DNA of 64,000 nt from CAYWEM01 sp964457225 (lineage in GTDB: Bacteria > Acidobacteriota > Aminicenantia > UBA2199): positions 124,001 to 188,000 of the forward strand of contig CAYWEM010000004.1 of NCBI GenBank assembly GCA_964457225.1, given 5' to 3'. The translations under genes were made by a program, and so were the position numbers. The notes beneath the pieces are model-generated. The model worked only from the letters and a program-made list of their open reading frames with translations, ran no database searches and was not told the origin of the DNA. Positions 24,593 to 34,347 of this stretch are shown in pieces (position 1 is the first letter of the stretch; the number at the start of each line of letters is the position of its first letter).

Positions 24593-26887
24593 TTAAATCT
24601 CCTGATCACTGTTATCTGGCAGTAGATTCCTCAATTCATCGACCGTTATCAGTATTTCCCGCTGGTTTTTGCTGTTGGCGGTTGAAACTATACCCCGGGC
24701 TTCAAGTTGATCCATCAAGCGACCGGCCCGGGCATAGCCGATACTCAAGCGGCGCTGCAGGTAGGAAGCCGAGGCTTGACCTGTAGTCACAACCGTCTCG
24801 GCGGCCTCAAGGAAAAGGTCATCAAGCCCTGATTCTTCGCTCTTGTCTTCCCGGTTGCTTATTTGTTTTACGATCTGGGTGTTGAATCGGGGTTTTTCCT
24901 TTTTGGCCAGGAAACTGACCACCCGCATTGCTTCCTCCTCGGAAACATAGGCCCCGTGAAGCCTGATCAATGAAGCTGTTTTGGGGGGCAGAAACAACAT
25001 GTCGCCGTTTCCCAGCAGTTTTTCAGCACCGATAACATCGATTATGGTACGAGAGTCGTGCTTTGACGGAACGGCCAGCGCAATCCGGGAAGGAAAATTG
25101 TTTTTTATGGTGCCGGTTATAACGTCAATGGAAGGCCGCTGGGTGGCCAGAATCAGGTGAATGCCGACTGCCCTTGCCTTCTGGGCGATACGGGCGATGT
25201 TTTCCTCGATTTCCCGGGCGGAAACCATCATCAGGTCGGCCAGTTCATCAATTATGATCACGATATAAGGTAAGGGCTCGCGATCGTCAAGTCTTTGCAG
25301 ATCTTCATCTTCCTCGTCATCGCCAATCAGGGCGATTTTCTTATTGTACTGCTCGATATTCCGGACCTGCAGCAGCGCCAGGCGCCGGTAGCGGTTTTCC
25401 ATTTCAACCACCGCCCAGTCGAGCGCATTCTTGGCCAGTTTGGGCTGCACCACCACCGGAGTCAGCAGATGCGGCAGGGAATTGTAAATAGCCAGTTCAA
25501 TTCTCTTTGGATCTATCAGAATGAACTTGACCAGGCTTGGCGGTGACTTGAAAACAATACTCAGGATTATCGAATGAATGGCCACGCTTTTTCCGCTTCC
25601 GGTAGCCCCGGCGATAATCAGGTGCGGCATTTCACACAGGTCGGTCAGAAAGATTTCCCCGCTTTTGCTTTTGCCCAGGGCCAATGTCAGTGGAGAACCG
25701 GAGTGGATGTAGGCCTGTGATTCCAGGAGCTCACGCAGATGAATTATTTCTCTTTTTCGGTTTGGGATTTCAATTCCGATGGCTTTTTTCCCCAGAATTC
25801 TTTCAATACGAACGTACTGGGCCTTAACCACCAGGGCCAGATCTTCGGTCAAGTTGGAAACATCTTTCACCTTGACGCCTATATCTGGAACAAATTCGAA
25901 AGTGGTTACAACCGGTCCGGGAGTGTATTCGACTATTTCACCGTTTATCCTGAATTCCTGCAGTCTTTGTTTCAGTTCTTCCTTTTTTTCCTCGAGTTCT
26001 GCATAGTCGATGTTGCTTTTTGCCGTAGCCGCATCGAGAAATGACAAGGGGGGAGATTGATATGAGCTTACAGCGGCGTTTACCGGCTTGAGGTCATCAA
26101 ACAGATAACCTTCTTCAGGCAGGCGGCTGGGTACTCTGGCTAAATCCCGAATTTCGCTTTTCCTGGTTTTTTTTTCCTTTTCCGGTAGAGAATCATGAGT
26201 GAAGCTCTTCGCTGCCGTAACTTCCATATCCTCCTGGTACTTTTTCCTGATTTTATTGAGACTGGTTTTTTTCCGGTGACTTTTCCACCAGTTGTTGATT
26301 TTTTTTCCGAATGCAAGTAAAAGCGGTTGTAAAAACTGCCATACAGCTATCAGGGCTTTTCGTAAAGAGAACCTGGTGGACAGAGAAAACCCGATGATCA
26401 AGAGACAAAAAAACAACAGAGCGGTAAAAACATCCTTGATCTGGGCGCTCACCATTCGATGCAGCAATAACCCGACAATCCCGCCGCTTTCAATGCTTTT
26501 TCCCGACCAGTTGGAAACGGGCTTGACTCCGGCCAGAAATGCCGCGCTGGAAAAAAGCACTAAAACGAAACCGATGGATTTGGTCAACATTGAAGAAATC
26601 CTTCGGTTCAAAAAAAAGAATACGCTCAAAAAAAGCATCACCGGAAGCAGCCAGAAAGAAACCAGGCCGAAAAGGTTGAAAAGCAGTGCGGATAGTTCTG
26701 CTCCCAGCCGCCCCCCGTAGTTTAAAACCGTTTTACTGGCCGTGGCCTGAAAGAAACTGGGATCAGCAGGCTGATAACTGGCCAGGCTGAAGGCGGAAAA
26801 CAGAGTAAAAAAAAGAAACATCAGGCCCAGAACTTCGTTCAGAATAGAAAGTTCTTTGCCATTGCCGTTTTTCCTGTTGCGCGCCAT
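24593..26887 (-). CDS. ftsK: DNA translocase FtsK/SpoIIIE
   Basis: A septal DNA pump that clears chromosomes and activates dimer resolution. Four or five transmembrane helices fill residues 15-190, a charged linker follows, and the motor has Walker A GATGSGKS near 430 and Walker B IVIIIDELADL near 545. The C-terminal winged-helix gamma domain (SASYLQRRLSIGYARAGRLMDQLEARGIV) that reads oriented DNA signals is intact. Length is 764 residues. The gene is leaderless from a consensus promoter. It meets purH convergently after eight bases. Confidence 0.95.
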   Translation of the reverse strand: MARNRKNGNGKELSILNEVLGLMFLFFTLFSAFSLASYQPADPSFFQATASKTVLNYGGRLGAELSALLFNLFGLVSFWLLPVMLFLSVFFFLNRRISSMLTKSIGFVLVLFSSAAFLAGVKPVSNWSGKSIESGGIVGLLLHRMVSAQIKDVFTALLFFCLLIIGFSLSTRFSLRKALIAVWQFLQPLLLAFGKKINNWWKSHRKKTSLNKIRKKYQEDMEVTAAKSFTHDSLPEKEKKTRKSEIRDLARVPSRLPEEGYLFDDLKPVNAAVSSYQSPPLSFLDAATAKSNIDYAELEEKKEELKQRLQEFRINGEIVEYTPGPVVTTFEFVPDIGVKVKDVSNLTEDLALVVKAQYVRIERILGKKAIGIEIPNRKREIIHLRELLESQAYIHSGSPLTLALGKSKSGEIFLTDLCEMPHLIIAGATGSGKSVAIHSIILSIVFKSPPSLVKFILIDPKRIELAIYNSLPHLLTPVVVQPKLAKNALDWAVVEMENRYRRLALLQVRNIEQYNKKIALIGDDEEDEDLQRLDDREPLPYIVIIIDELADLMMVSAREIEENIARIAQKARAVGIHLILATQRPSIDVITGTIKNNFPSRIALAVPSKHDSRTIIDVIGAEKLLGNGDMLFLPPKTASLIRLHGAYVSEEEAMRVVSFLAKKEKPRFNTQIVKQISNREDKSEESGLDDLFLEAAETVVTTGQASASYLQRRLSIGYARAGRLMDQLEARGIVSTANSKNQREILITVDELRNLLPDNSDQEI

Positions 26888-26894
26888 TGCCGCG

Positions 26895-26924
26895 AGTATA
26901 GCGGTAAAGGGCTTTCCTTGTCAA
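26895..26924 (-). promoter_or_regulatory. Leaderless promoter of ftsK
   Basis: Minus strand TTGACA (26919-26924), 18 bases, TATACT (26895-26900). +1 at 26888 is one base ahead of the ATG. Confidence 0.8.
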
Positions 26925-26970
26925 GAAAACCCGCCCGCCGCCGTCTTCCAGCTGAAGCCGAAGAGCGCGG

Positions 26971-28377
26971 TTAATCAGCCAGCCGGTACCGTTGACCTTC
27001 GGCCACGATTTCCACTTCCCGCACTCCCTGTTGCAGGAGCAAACTGCGCAGGTTCAACAGGGCGTCTTTTTCGCCATGCACCAGAAATACTTTTCGCAAG
27101 CTTTTCAGGTCATGGGTATTCAGCCATTCAATGGTCTCGTGATAATCGGCATGAGCGGAAAAGGCGTTCAAAGTTGCAATCTGAGCTTTAACCCTGAAGT
27201 TCTTTCCCAGAATTTTGACCTGTGGTTCCCGGTTGACCAGCTTCCGCCCGAGAGTGTGCTCAGCCATGAAACCGACGATGGCAATTATGTTATCCGGGTT
27301 CTCGATGTTGTTGCGCAGGTGATGTAGTATCCTGCCTGATTCAGCCATTCCTGAAGCTGAAATGATGATGACCGGCGGAGGAAAGTCATTCAGTTGCATT
27401 GATTCACGAACCGATGTGACGTAATGAATAGCGTCAAAACCAAATGGATCAAGATTGTTGGCGGTGAACCTTTCCCTGGTCTGATCGTCGAAGTATTCCG
27501 GGTGGACCTTGAAAATGGCGGTCGCGTTCACCGCCATGGGAGAATCGATGAAAATCGGAATTTCAGGTACAGCTTTATCGAGAATCAATTCGTGAATCAG
27601 GTAAATCAATTCCTGAGTTCTTTCTACTGTAAAAGCCGGAATGATGATTTTACTCTTTTTGGCAACCGCCTGCCTGATGATCTCGGCCAGTTCTTCCTTG
27701 GCCAGAGTTGATTCCTTGTGCTTCCGATTCCCGTAGGTTCCTTCCAGGACGAGGTAATTCAGAGATCCCATCGATTCCGGATCTCGTATGATTGGCAGGT
27801 TCTTTCGTCCCAGGTCTCCGCTGAATCCGATAACCAGGCCGTCCGGCAGAGTTACTTTAACCAGGGCTGAACCGATGATGTGCCCGGCGTTGAAAAATTC
27901 GGCCTTGACCCCGGGCAAAGGAGAAAACGGCCGGTGGTATCCCAGGGAAACAAACTGGGACATGGTTTTTACCACGTCGTCGGCATGGTAAAGCGGTTCG
28001 TAAACTGTAAGCCGCCGCTCAGGATAGCGGGCGGCCTTGTCTTTCAGGTATTCGTAATCCTTGAACTGAATATAGGCGCTGTCAAGCAGGATGATGTTCG
28101 ACACGTCCCGGGTGGCCGAAGTCGAGTAAATGTTGCCGTTGAATCCGTTTTTAACGGCGATGGGCAGGGCGCCGGAATGATCAAAATGAGCATGGGTCAG
28201 AATTGTTGCCTTAACTTCCGCCGGATCAAACGACCATTGCCGGTTTTTTTGATAAGATTCTTCTCTTCTTCCCTGGAACATGCCGCAGTCAACCTGCAAC
28301 AGCGATCCGGATATATCGAGAAAATGCTTTGAACCGGTTACTTCCTGACAGGCCCCGTGGGAAAAAAATTCAGTCAT
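26971..28377 (-). CDS. Beta-CASP metallo-beta-lactamase-fold RNA nuclease
   Basis: A 468-residue member of the YSH1/CPSF73-like RNA nucleases. The zinc motif THAHFDHSG is near residue 62, GHIIGSALV near 165, FSGDLGR near 186, the beta-CASP insert in the middle (DSPMAVNAT) and the C-terminal NAFSAHADYHE and VHGEKDAL motifs. No KH or signal sequence is seen. It probably matures or degrades RNA in the cytoplasm. Leaderless start. Confidence 0.9.
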   Translation of the reverse strand: MTEFFSHGACQEVTGSKHFLDISGSLLQVDCGMFQGRREESYQKNRQWSFDPAEVKATILTHAHFDHSGALPIAVKNGFNGNIYSTSATRDVSNIILLDSAYIQFKDYEYLKDKAARYPERRLTVYEPLYHADDVVKTMSQFVSLGYHRPFSPLPGVKAEFFNAGHIIGSALVKVTLPDGLVIGFSGDLGRKNLPIIRDPESMGSLNYLVLEGTYGNRKHKESTLAKEELAEIIRQAVAKKSKIIIPAFTVERTQELIYLIHELILDKAVPEIPIFIDSPMAVNATAIFKVHPEYFDDQTRERFTANNLDPFGFDAIHYVTSVRESMQLNDFPPPVIIISASGMAESGRILHHLRNNIENPDNIIAIVGFMAEHTLGRKLVNREPQVKILGKNFRVKAQIATLNAFSAHADYHETIEWLNTHDLKSLRKVFLVHGEKDALLNLRSLLLQQGVREVEIVAEGQRYRLAD

Positions 28378-28384
28378 GAAAAGG

Positions 28385-28413
28385 AGTTTACTCTGAATTC
28401 AGAAAAAATTCAA
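28385..28413 (-). promoter_or_regulatory. Leaderless promoter of the beta-CASP nuclease
   Basis: Minus strand TTGAAT (28408-28413), 17 bases, TAAACT (28385-28390); +1 at 28378, next to the ATG at 28377. Confidence 0.65.
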
Positions 28414-28469
28414 GAAAAAGACCGGGAAAAGACTTTACAATAAGGGCACTTCGCAAAAGCCGTGTAAAC

Positions 28470-30902
28470 TCATACCTCGCGAATCTTGTCTATCGACACC
28501 AGGCGATCTCCGTTCCGCAGATTCAGAATCTTAACCCCCTGGGTGGCCCTGCCCTGGGCCCGTAATTGTGTGGAATGCTGCTTGTTGACGATGCCGTTCA
28601 TTGAGCAGAGCATAATTTCATCGTCATCTCCCAGGGTCACCAGGCCGATGACCTTCCCCAGTTTTTCATTGATGCGCACGTTGATCAAGCCTTTTCCACC
28701 CCGTGACTGCAGTCGGTACAGGCTTAAATCTGATTTTTTACCGAAACCGTTTTCCGTAACCGTAAGCACGTACTTGTCATTCGCGGTGATGACATCGGCG
28801 CCGACCAGGAAATCACCCTGGTCCATCCTGATGGCGATGACCCCACGGGCTGTCCGACCCATTTCCCGGACTTCGCTTTCATTGAACTTAATGGCCTTGC
28901 CCATATTTGTTCCCAGGATGATTTCATCTTGCCCAGAAGTCAGCCGGGCTTCGAAAAGCGAGTCGCCATCCTGGACTTCCGCCGCAAAAACCCCGGCACT
29001 GCGCGGGCGGGCAAAAAGCTTGAGATTGGTTTTTTTGATGTATCCCGCCCTGGAAAACAGCATTACATAGTGATCGCTGGAAAACTCCTTGACCTTGATC
29101 ACCGAACAGACCTGGTCACCGGAATTCAGGCCTATCAGGCGATTAAGGGGTTTTCCCCTCCCGGTGGTGTCGCCTTCCGGTATGTCAAAAACCCGCAGCC
29201 AGAAAAGCCTTCCCTGCTCGGTTATGATCAGCATGTAATCGTGCGCCGAAGCTACGAACACCCGAGAAACGGCATCCTCTTCCTTCAGGCTGAAACCGCG
29301 CCGCCCAATAGTGCCCCGCAGCTGATTGCGATAGACACTGATGGTTGTGCGCTTGATGTAGCCCATCTTGGTGTATAGGATGACGAAATCCTCGTCCTTG
29401 ATCAGGTCCTCTATCCTCATATCGGAGAGTTCGTTCTCAACGATGACGGTGCGCCGCTGATCGGCAAACAATTCCCTGCTTTTTCCCAGCTCTTCCTTGA
29501 TCAGGTTGAGCATCATTCTTTCGCTGGCCAGCAGTTCCCGCAGGAAATTGACCAGCTTGAGCAATTCCACGTATTCTGCCTCCAGCTTTTCAATTTCCAG
29601 GCCGGTCAAACGGTATAGTTGCAGATCCAGGATGGCGTCAGCCTGGATTTCGCTCAAGGAAAGCTTGCTGATCAGGCTTTGCTTGGCTGCGGCCCGGTCG
29701 CGGGAAGTCTTGACAATGGCGATCACGGTGTCCAGATTGTGCAGGGCTATTTTCAATCCCTCGATTATATGCAGTCTCTTTTCAGCCTTCTCCAGTTCGA
29801 ACAGCGATCTCCTCCGGATGATTTCCTTGCGATGGCTGAGAAAACACTGGAAGTATTCAAGCAGACCGAACTGCCTCGGCTGTTGATTGACAATAGCCAG
29901 AAATATCATTGAAAATGAAGTCTGCAACTGGGTGTACTTGTAAAGCGAGTTGAGAACCACCTGGGGGATCTCGTCTCTTTTCAGTTCGATTACAATTCTC
30001 AATCCGTCCCTGTCCGATTCGTCACGAAGATCGGATATACCTTCTATTTTGCGTATTTTGACCAGGTTGGCTATCGATTCCAGGATTCGCGCCTTATTGG
30101 TTTGAAAGGGAATCTCGGTGACCACGATTTTCTGTCGGCCGCGACTGTCGGTTTCAATCACCGCCTTTGCTCTGACCACTACATTGCCTTTTCCCGTATC
30201 ATAAGCCTTGTACAGAGACTGCCGGCCGAAAACAAAGCCCCCGGTCGGAAAATCCGGTCCAGGCATGATGTCCATCAATTCATCCAGGGAGCAATCCTGG
30301 TTGTCTACAAAGTGAATGAAGGCATCAACCAGTTCAGCGAGATTATGCGGCGGTATCGAGGTGGCCATGCCGACTGCTATGCCGGAAGAACCATTCAGCA
30401 GGAGAACCGGTAATGCAGCCGGAAATACACCGGGCTCCAGAAGAGAACCATCGTAATTGGGAAAGAAATCAACCGTGCGCTTGTCAAGGTCGGTCAGCAG
30501 TTCAGTGGAGATTTTCTGCAGACGAACTTCGGTATAGCGCATAGCCGCCGCCGGGTCACCGTCGATGGATCCGAAATTGCCCTGGCCGTCAACCAGCATG
30601 TAGCGCAGAGAAAAATCCTGGGCCATTCTGACCAGGGTGTCGTAAACCGCTGAATCACCGTGAGGGTGATATTTTCCTATCACATCACCCACTATGCGGG
30701 CCGATTTTTTAAAAGGCTGGTTGTAATGACAGGCCAATTGGTGCATGGAATATAGAGTACGCCGGTGTACCGGCTTCAGGCCGTCACGGATATCCGGAAT
30801 GGCCCGTCCTATAATTACGCTCATTGAATAATCGAGATACGAGGTCTGCATCTCGCTTTCAATGGCTATATCAGCAATAGATCCGATTTTTACCTTGTCC
30901 AT
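28470..30902 (-). CDS. gyrA: DNA gyrase subunit A
   Basis: The DNA-cutting subunit of gyrase, 810 residues. The winged-helix domain contains GDVIGKYHPHGDSAVYDTLVRM and the catalytic tyrosine lies in AAMRYTEVRL near residue 120. A C-terminal beta-pinwheel contains the GyrA box (LQSRGGKG), which separates gyrase from topoisomerase IV. I use ATG 30902, eight bases after GAGGA, rather than a longer form reaching 30944 inside gyrB. It follows gyrB by ten bases. Confidence 0.96.
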   Translation of the reverse strand: MDKVKIGSIADIAIESEMQTSYLDYSMSVIIGRAIPDIRDGLKPVHRRTLYSMHQLACHYNQPFKKSARIVGDVIGKYHPHGDSAVYDTLVRMAQDFSLRYMLVDGQGNFGSIDGDPAAAMRYTEVRLQKISTELLTDLDKRTVDFFPNYDGSLLEPGVFPAALPVLLLNGSSGIAVGMATSIPPHNLAELVDAFIHFVDNQDCSLDELMDIMPGPDFPTGGFVFGRQSLYKAYDTGKGNVVVRAKAVIETDSRGRQKIVVTEIPFQTNKARILESIANLVKIRKIEGISDLRDESDRDGLRIVIELKRDEIPQVVLNSLYKYTQLQTSFSMIFLAIVNQQPRQFGLLEYFQCFLSHRKEIIRRRSLFELEKAEKRLHIIEGLKIALHNLDTVIAIVKTSRDRAAAKQSLISKLSLSEIQADAILDLQLYRLTGLEIEKLEAEYVELLKLVNFLRELLASERMMLNLIKEELGKSRELFADQRRTVIVENELSDMRIEDLIKDEDFVILYTKMGYIKRTTISVYRNQLRGTIGRRGFSLKEEDAVSRVFVASAHDYMLIITEQGRLFWLRVFDIPEGDTTGRGKPLNRLIGLNSGDQVCSVIKVKEFSSDHYVMLFSRAGYIKKTNLKLFARPRSAGVFAAEVQDGDSLFEARLTSGQDEIILGTNMGKAIKFNESEVREMGRTARGVIAIRMDQGDFLVGADVITANDKYVLTVTENGFGKKSDLSLYRLQSRGGKGLINVRINEKLGKVIGLVTLGDDDEIMLCSMNGIVNKQHSTQLRAQGRATQGVKILNLRNGDRLVSIDKIREV

Positions 30903-30912
30903 TGTATTATCC

Positions 30913-33318
30913 TCAAATATCGAGATTGCGAACCCGCATGGCATTGCTCAGGATGAATTCCTTGCGCTTGGTGGAATCGTTGCCCATCAGGGTGTCAAAG
31001 ATGTTTTCGCTTTCCTGCATATCGGCGATAGAAACTTTCCACAGGGTTCTTTGCTCTGGATCCATGGTGGTTTCCCAGAGTTGACCGGGGTTCATTTCGC
31101 CCAACCCCTTGTAACGCTGGATAACGATACCCTTTTTTACTTTTTCAAACAGGGTTTCCACCAGGACTGCCTCGTTTTCAACGGTGATTTCGTCCTTGCC
31201 GATCAAGAAATGATACGGCGCCTGGGGTAAATTGCGTAGTTTTTCATATATCTCATTGATTTCCGCAAACTCAGGTCCGGTAAGGAATTTCCAGTCTATT
31301 TCTTTTTTTATTCTCAACCCCTGGTACTCGAATTGCAGGTCCAGGGAAAACGAATCGTATTCCTCGTCATGGCGCAGCAGCACCTCCCGGCACAAGCCCT
31401 GATCCAGGAGCCTGGCCGCAACCTCTTCGGTTTTTTCCTTACTGGCGAAGGTGTTTTCATCCCTTATCCATTCCAGCAGGGCGCAGATAAGCTTTTCAGG
31501 CCAGCCGCGTTTGCCGAGGTTGTCGAGAATAACGTTCTTTTTATGGACCTGCTTCAAAAAGCGCACCAATTCGGCTCCGCGCAAAACATCCTGACCGCAT
31601 TTCAACAGGGTGTCTTCTCCGACCTTTTTAAAGAGAAAGTTTTCCAGCTCTTTTTCATTTTTAAGGTACATCTTGCTTTGACCTTTGCGTACCAGGAACA
31701 GCGGCGGCTGAGCCAGGTAAAGATAGCCCCGGTCAATCAAACCCTTCATCTCCCTGAAAAAGAACGTCAATAAAAGGGTTCTGATGTGGGAACCGTCAAC
31801 ATCAGCGTCGGTCATGATTATGACCCGGTGGTAGCGGATTTTTTCCGGGTCAAACTGGTCTTTGCCGATTCCGACTCCCAGGGCGGCGACGATGGTCTTG
31901 ATTTCTTCGTTTTCAAGCATCTTGGTCGCCGTGGCTTTTTCAACGTTGAGGATCTTGCCTCTCAGCGGCAGAATGGCCTGGTGCCTGCGATCGCGACCCT
32001 GCTTGGCCGAGCCCCCGGCCGAATCGCCCTCAACGATAAAAAGCTCGCTTTCCTCCGGATCACGGCTCTGGCAGTCTGCCAGTTTCCCGGGCAAGGTGGT
32101 GTTTTCCAGCAAGCTGGTCTTCCTGACCAGTTCACGAGCTCTCTTTGATGCTTCACGCGCCTTGGCCGCCAACAGAGCTTTGCCGATGATGGCTTTGGCC
32201 ACCGGCAGGTTTTCATCAAAAAATTCGGCCAGTTTTTCATTTATGAAAGACTCTACGATTCCTTTTACTTCAGAGTTACCGAGTTTGGATTTAGTCTGGC
32301 CTTCGAACTGAGGATTTTTCAATCGGATCGAAACAACGGCCAGCAATCCTTCGCGAACGTCATCACCGCTGAAACTCTCCTTGAAATCCTTTTTCAGATT
32401 GTTACTCTGGGCGAACTGATTCAAAGTGCGGGTCAGGGCTGAACGGAATCCGGAAAAATGGGTCCCGCCTTCAGTGGTGTTGATGTTGTTCACGTACGAA
32501 TAAACAGTTTCGTTAAAAACGTTGACGTACTGAAATGAAATATCTATTTCAACTTCTTCCTTGGTTCCGGCCAGATGTATCGGATGGGGGTGAATACATT
32601 CCTTCTGGCCGGCCAGGTACCTGATGTACTCAACGATGCCGCCTGAAAAGTGAAAAACTTCCCTGCGGTCTGACCTTTCATCCTGCAGTTCGATTTTCAA
32701 ACCGCGGTTTAAAAAGGCCAGTTCCTTCAGGCGCTTGGCCAGGGTTGAATAATCAAATTCGATGGTTTCAAAAATATCTTCATCGGGCCAGAAGGTTACC
32801 TTGGTGCCCCGGGAGCTTGTTTTTCCCTTCACCGACAACGCCGTGACCGGCTTGCCGTATTCATATTTTTGAAAAAAGATCTGGCCGTCCCTCTTAATTT
32901 CAAGTTCCAGTTTTGATGACAGGGCATTGACAACTGAGACACCCACCCCGTGTAATCCCCCGGAAACCTTGTAGCTGTTTTTATCGAACTTTCCTCCGGC
33001 ATGCAGGGTGGTCATGACCACTTCAGCCGCCGGTTTACCCTCTTCCTTATGCATATCGACCGGAATCCCGCGGCCGTTGTCAATCACCGAAACGGTGTTA
33101 TCAAAATGAATGATCACCTTGATGTGATCACAATAACCTCCCATGGCTTCGTCCACGGAATTATCAACCACTTCGTACACCAGGTGGTGAAGGCCGTTGA
33201 TCCCGGTACTGCCGATGTACATCGCCGGCCTGACTCTAACCGCCTCCAGACCCTCCAGTACTTTTATACTGTCGGCATTGTAGGTTTCATCATTATGTTC
33301 TAACTGCTTTTCTTCCAC
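30913..33318 (-). CDS. gyrB: DNA gyrase subunit B
   Basis: The ATPase subunit of gyrase, 801 residues. GHKL ATP-site motifs EVVDNSVDEA, NGRGIPVD and GGLHGVGVSVVNALS open the protein; the TOPRIM domain has LFIVEGDSAGGSAKQGRDR and MTDADVDGSHIRTLLL; RYKGLGEMN closes it. The start is a GTG seven bases after AAGGAG, inside the last codons of recF. An apparent 47-residue extension only reads through recF. The region between TOPRIM and the C-terminus carries the insertion common in Gram-negative GyrB. Confidence 0.96.
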   Translation of the reverse strand: MEEKQLEHNDETYNADSIKVLEGLEAVRVRPAMYIGSTGINGLHHLVYEVVDNSVDEAMGGYCDHIKVIIHFDNTVSVIDNGRGIPVDMHKEEGKPAAEVVMTTLHAGGKFDKNSYKVSGGLHGVGVSVVNALSSKLELEIKRDGQIFFQKYEYGKPVTALSVKGKTSSRGTKVTFWPDEDIFETIEFDYSTLAKRLKELAFLNRGLKIELQDERSDRREVFHFSGGIVEYIRYLAGQKECIHPHPIHLAGTKEEVEIDISFQYVNVFNETVYSYVNNINTTEGGTHFSGFRSALTRTLNQFAQSNNLKKDFKESFSGDDVREGLLAVVSIRLKNPQFEGQTKSKLGNSEVKGIVESFINEKLAEFFDENLPVAKAIIGKALLAAKAREASKRARELVRKTSLLENTTLPGKLADCQSRDPEESELFIVEGDSAGGSAKQGRDRRHQAILPLRGKILNVEKATATKMLENEEIKTIVAALGVGIGKDQFDPEKIRYHRVIIMTDADVDGSHIRTLLLTFFFREMKGLIDRGYLYLAQPPLFLVRKGQSKMYLKNEKELENFLFKKVGEDTLLKCGQDVLRGAELVRFLKQVHKKNVILDNLGKRGWPEKLICALLEWIRDENTFASKEKTEEVAARLLDQGLCREVLLRHDEEYDSFSLDLQFEYQGLRIKKEIDWKFLTGPEFAEINEIYEKLRNLPQAPYHFLIGKDEITVENEAVLVETLFEKVKKGIVIQRYKGLGEMNPGQLWETTMDPEQRTLWKVSIADMQESENIFDTLMGNDSTKRKEFILSNAMRVRNLDI

Positions 33319-34339
33319 TCGGATTCTCCTTGGAAATTTCCGCTTCTTGATCAAAACCATCATGCCGGTGCACCGAGGTTGCGACAATCTGCATCCTGGG
33401 GTATGCCGACAACAGCAGTGCCAGATTATCCCGGTCAAGAGCGGTATCAAAATCATCAATCAGAAATACCGGGAAATCACCGTTTATTTCTCTGAACAAT
33501 TCCAGATAGGCCATGAAGGCTAAAAGCAAGCGGGTCTTTTTTTCTCCGCTGGAACTGTGAGCCAGAGGTTTTCCGGCAAATTGCCAGCAGAATTGATCCC
33601 GGTGTGTTCCAATGATACTGCGACGAGCCCTGCATTCTTCATGCCGCCGTTTCAACAGGGCTGAATAATAACCATCCCGGTTTATTTCGTTCACCGAGGG
33701 CCGGTATTGAAGTTCTAATTCGATATGGAACATGGCTTTAACTTTGGCATTCAGTATTGCCGTGAAGTCTTTCCTTGACTTGACAATTTCAGCAGCCTGC
33801 TCAGCCAGCAGGTGATTCCAGCTGTCAAGCTGGGGAAAATCGGCATCTCCCTTTAAAAGACAGTTCTTTTGCCTGAGAGCATGATTATACCTTAAAAGAG
33901 CGCTTAAGTAAAGCGAATCGAGGCCGAAAACAAAGCGGTCACACTGCTTTTTGAGAGCAGCATGGTTTTCCGCCAGGCTGTTGTATGAAGCCGATGAAAA
34001 GACAACCGGATGAAGTTTTTTTTTCACCTCGGCCAGAGAAGCTTTCTTTTCATCTATTCTGAGTAAGGCCTGATCCTTGAATTGAAAAGTTATTTCATGC
34101 TCATTTCCCGAAGCGCAGATTCCGGCTTCCAAAAAAAAACCTTCGGCTCCATAACGGATCAGATCAGTTCTGCCGGCGGCCTGGAATGTCTTGCCGAATG
34201 CCAGTACAAAAACAGCTTCCAGAATAGAAGTTTTCCCACTGCCATTGGGACCGAAAATAAGGTTTTTTCCAGGACTCAGGGATAAGTCAAGCCTGGAAAA
34301 ACCGCGAAAAGAAATCAGCTTGAGATAAGTGACATACAA
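33293..34339 (-). CDS. recF: Recombination mediator RecF
   Basis: An SMC-like ATPase that loads RecA at gaps; 348 residues. Walker A GPNGSGKTS is near residue 30, the signature HSSGEKKTRLLLAFMAYLE near 266 and Walker B FLIDDFDTALD near 298. The start is TTG, nine bases beyond the dnaN stop and without a convincing ribosome site, so coupling to dnaN is likely. It overlaps gyrB by 26 bases. Confidence 0.93.
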   Translation of the reverse strand: MYVTYLKLISFRGFSRLDLSLSPGKNLIFGPNGSGKTSILEAVFVLAFGKTFQAAGRTDLIRYGAEGFFLEAGICASGNEHEITFQFKDQALLRIDEKKASLAEVKKKLHPVVFSSASYNSLAENHAALKKQCDRFVFGLDSLYLSALLRYNHALRQKNCLLKGDADFPQLDSWNHLLAEQAAEIVKSRKDFTAILNAKVKAMFHIELELQYRPSVNEINRDGYYSALLKRRHEECRARRSIIGTHRDQFCWQFAGKPLAHSSSGEKKTRLLLAFMAYLELFREINGDFPVFLIDDFDTALDRDNLALLLSAYPRMQIVATSVHRHDGFDQEAEISKENPSGRKAVRT

Positions 34340-34347
34340 TTTGGTGT

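Noticed and set aside
33319..33459. 47-residue N-terminal extension of GyrB
   Set aside because: It reads through recF in another frame; GTG 33318 with AAGGAG gives the normal GyrB N-terminus.
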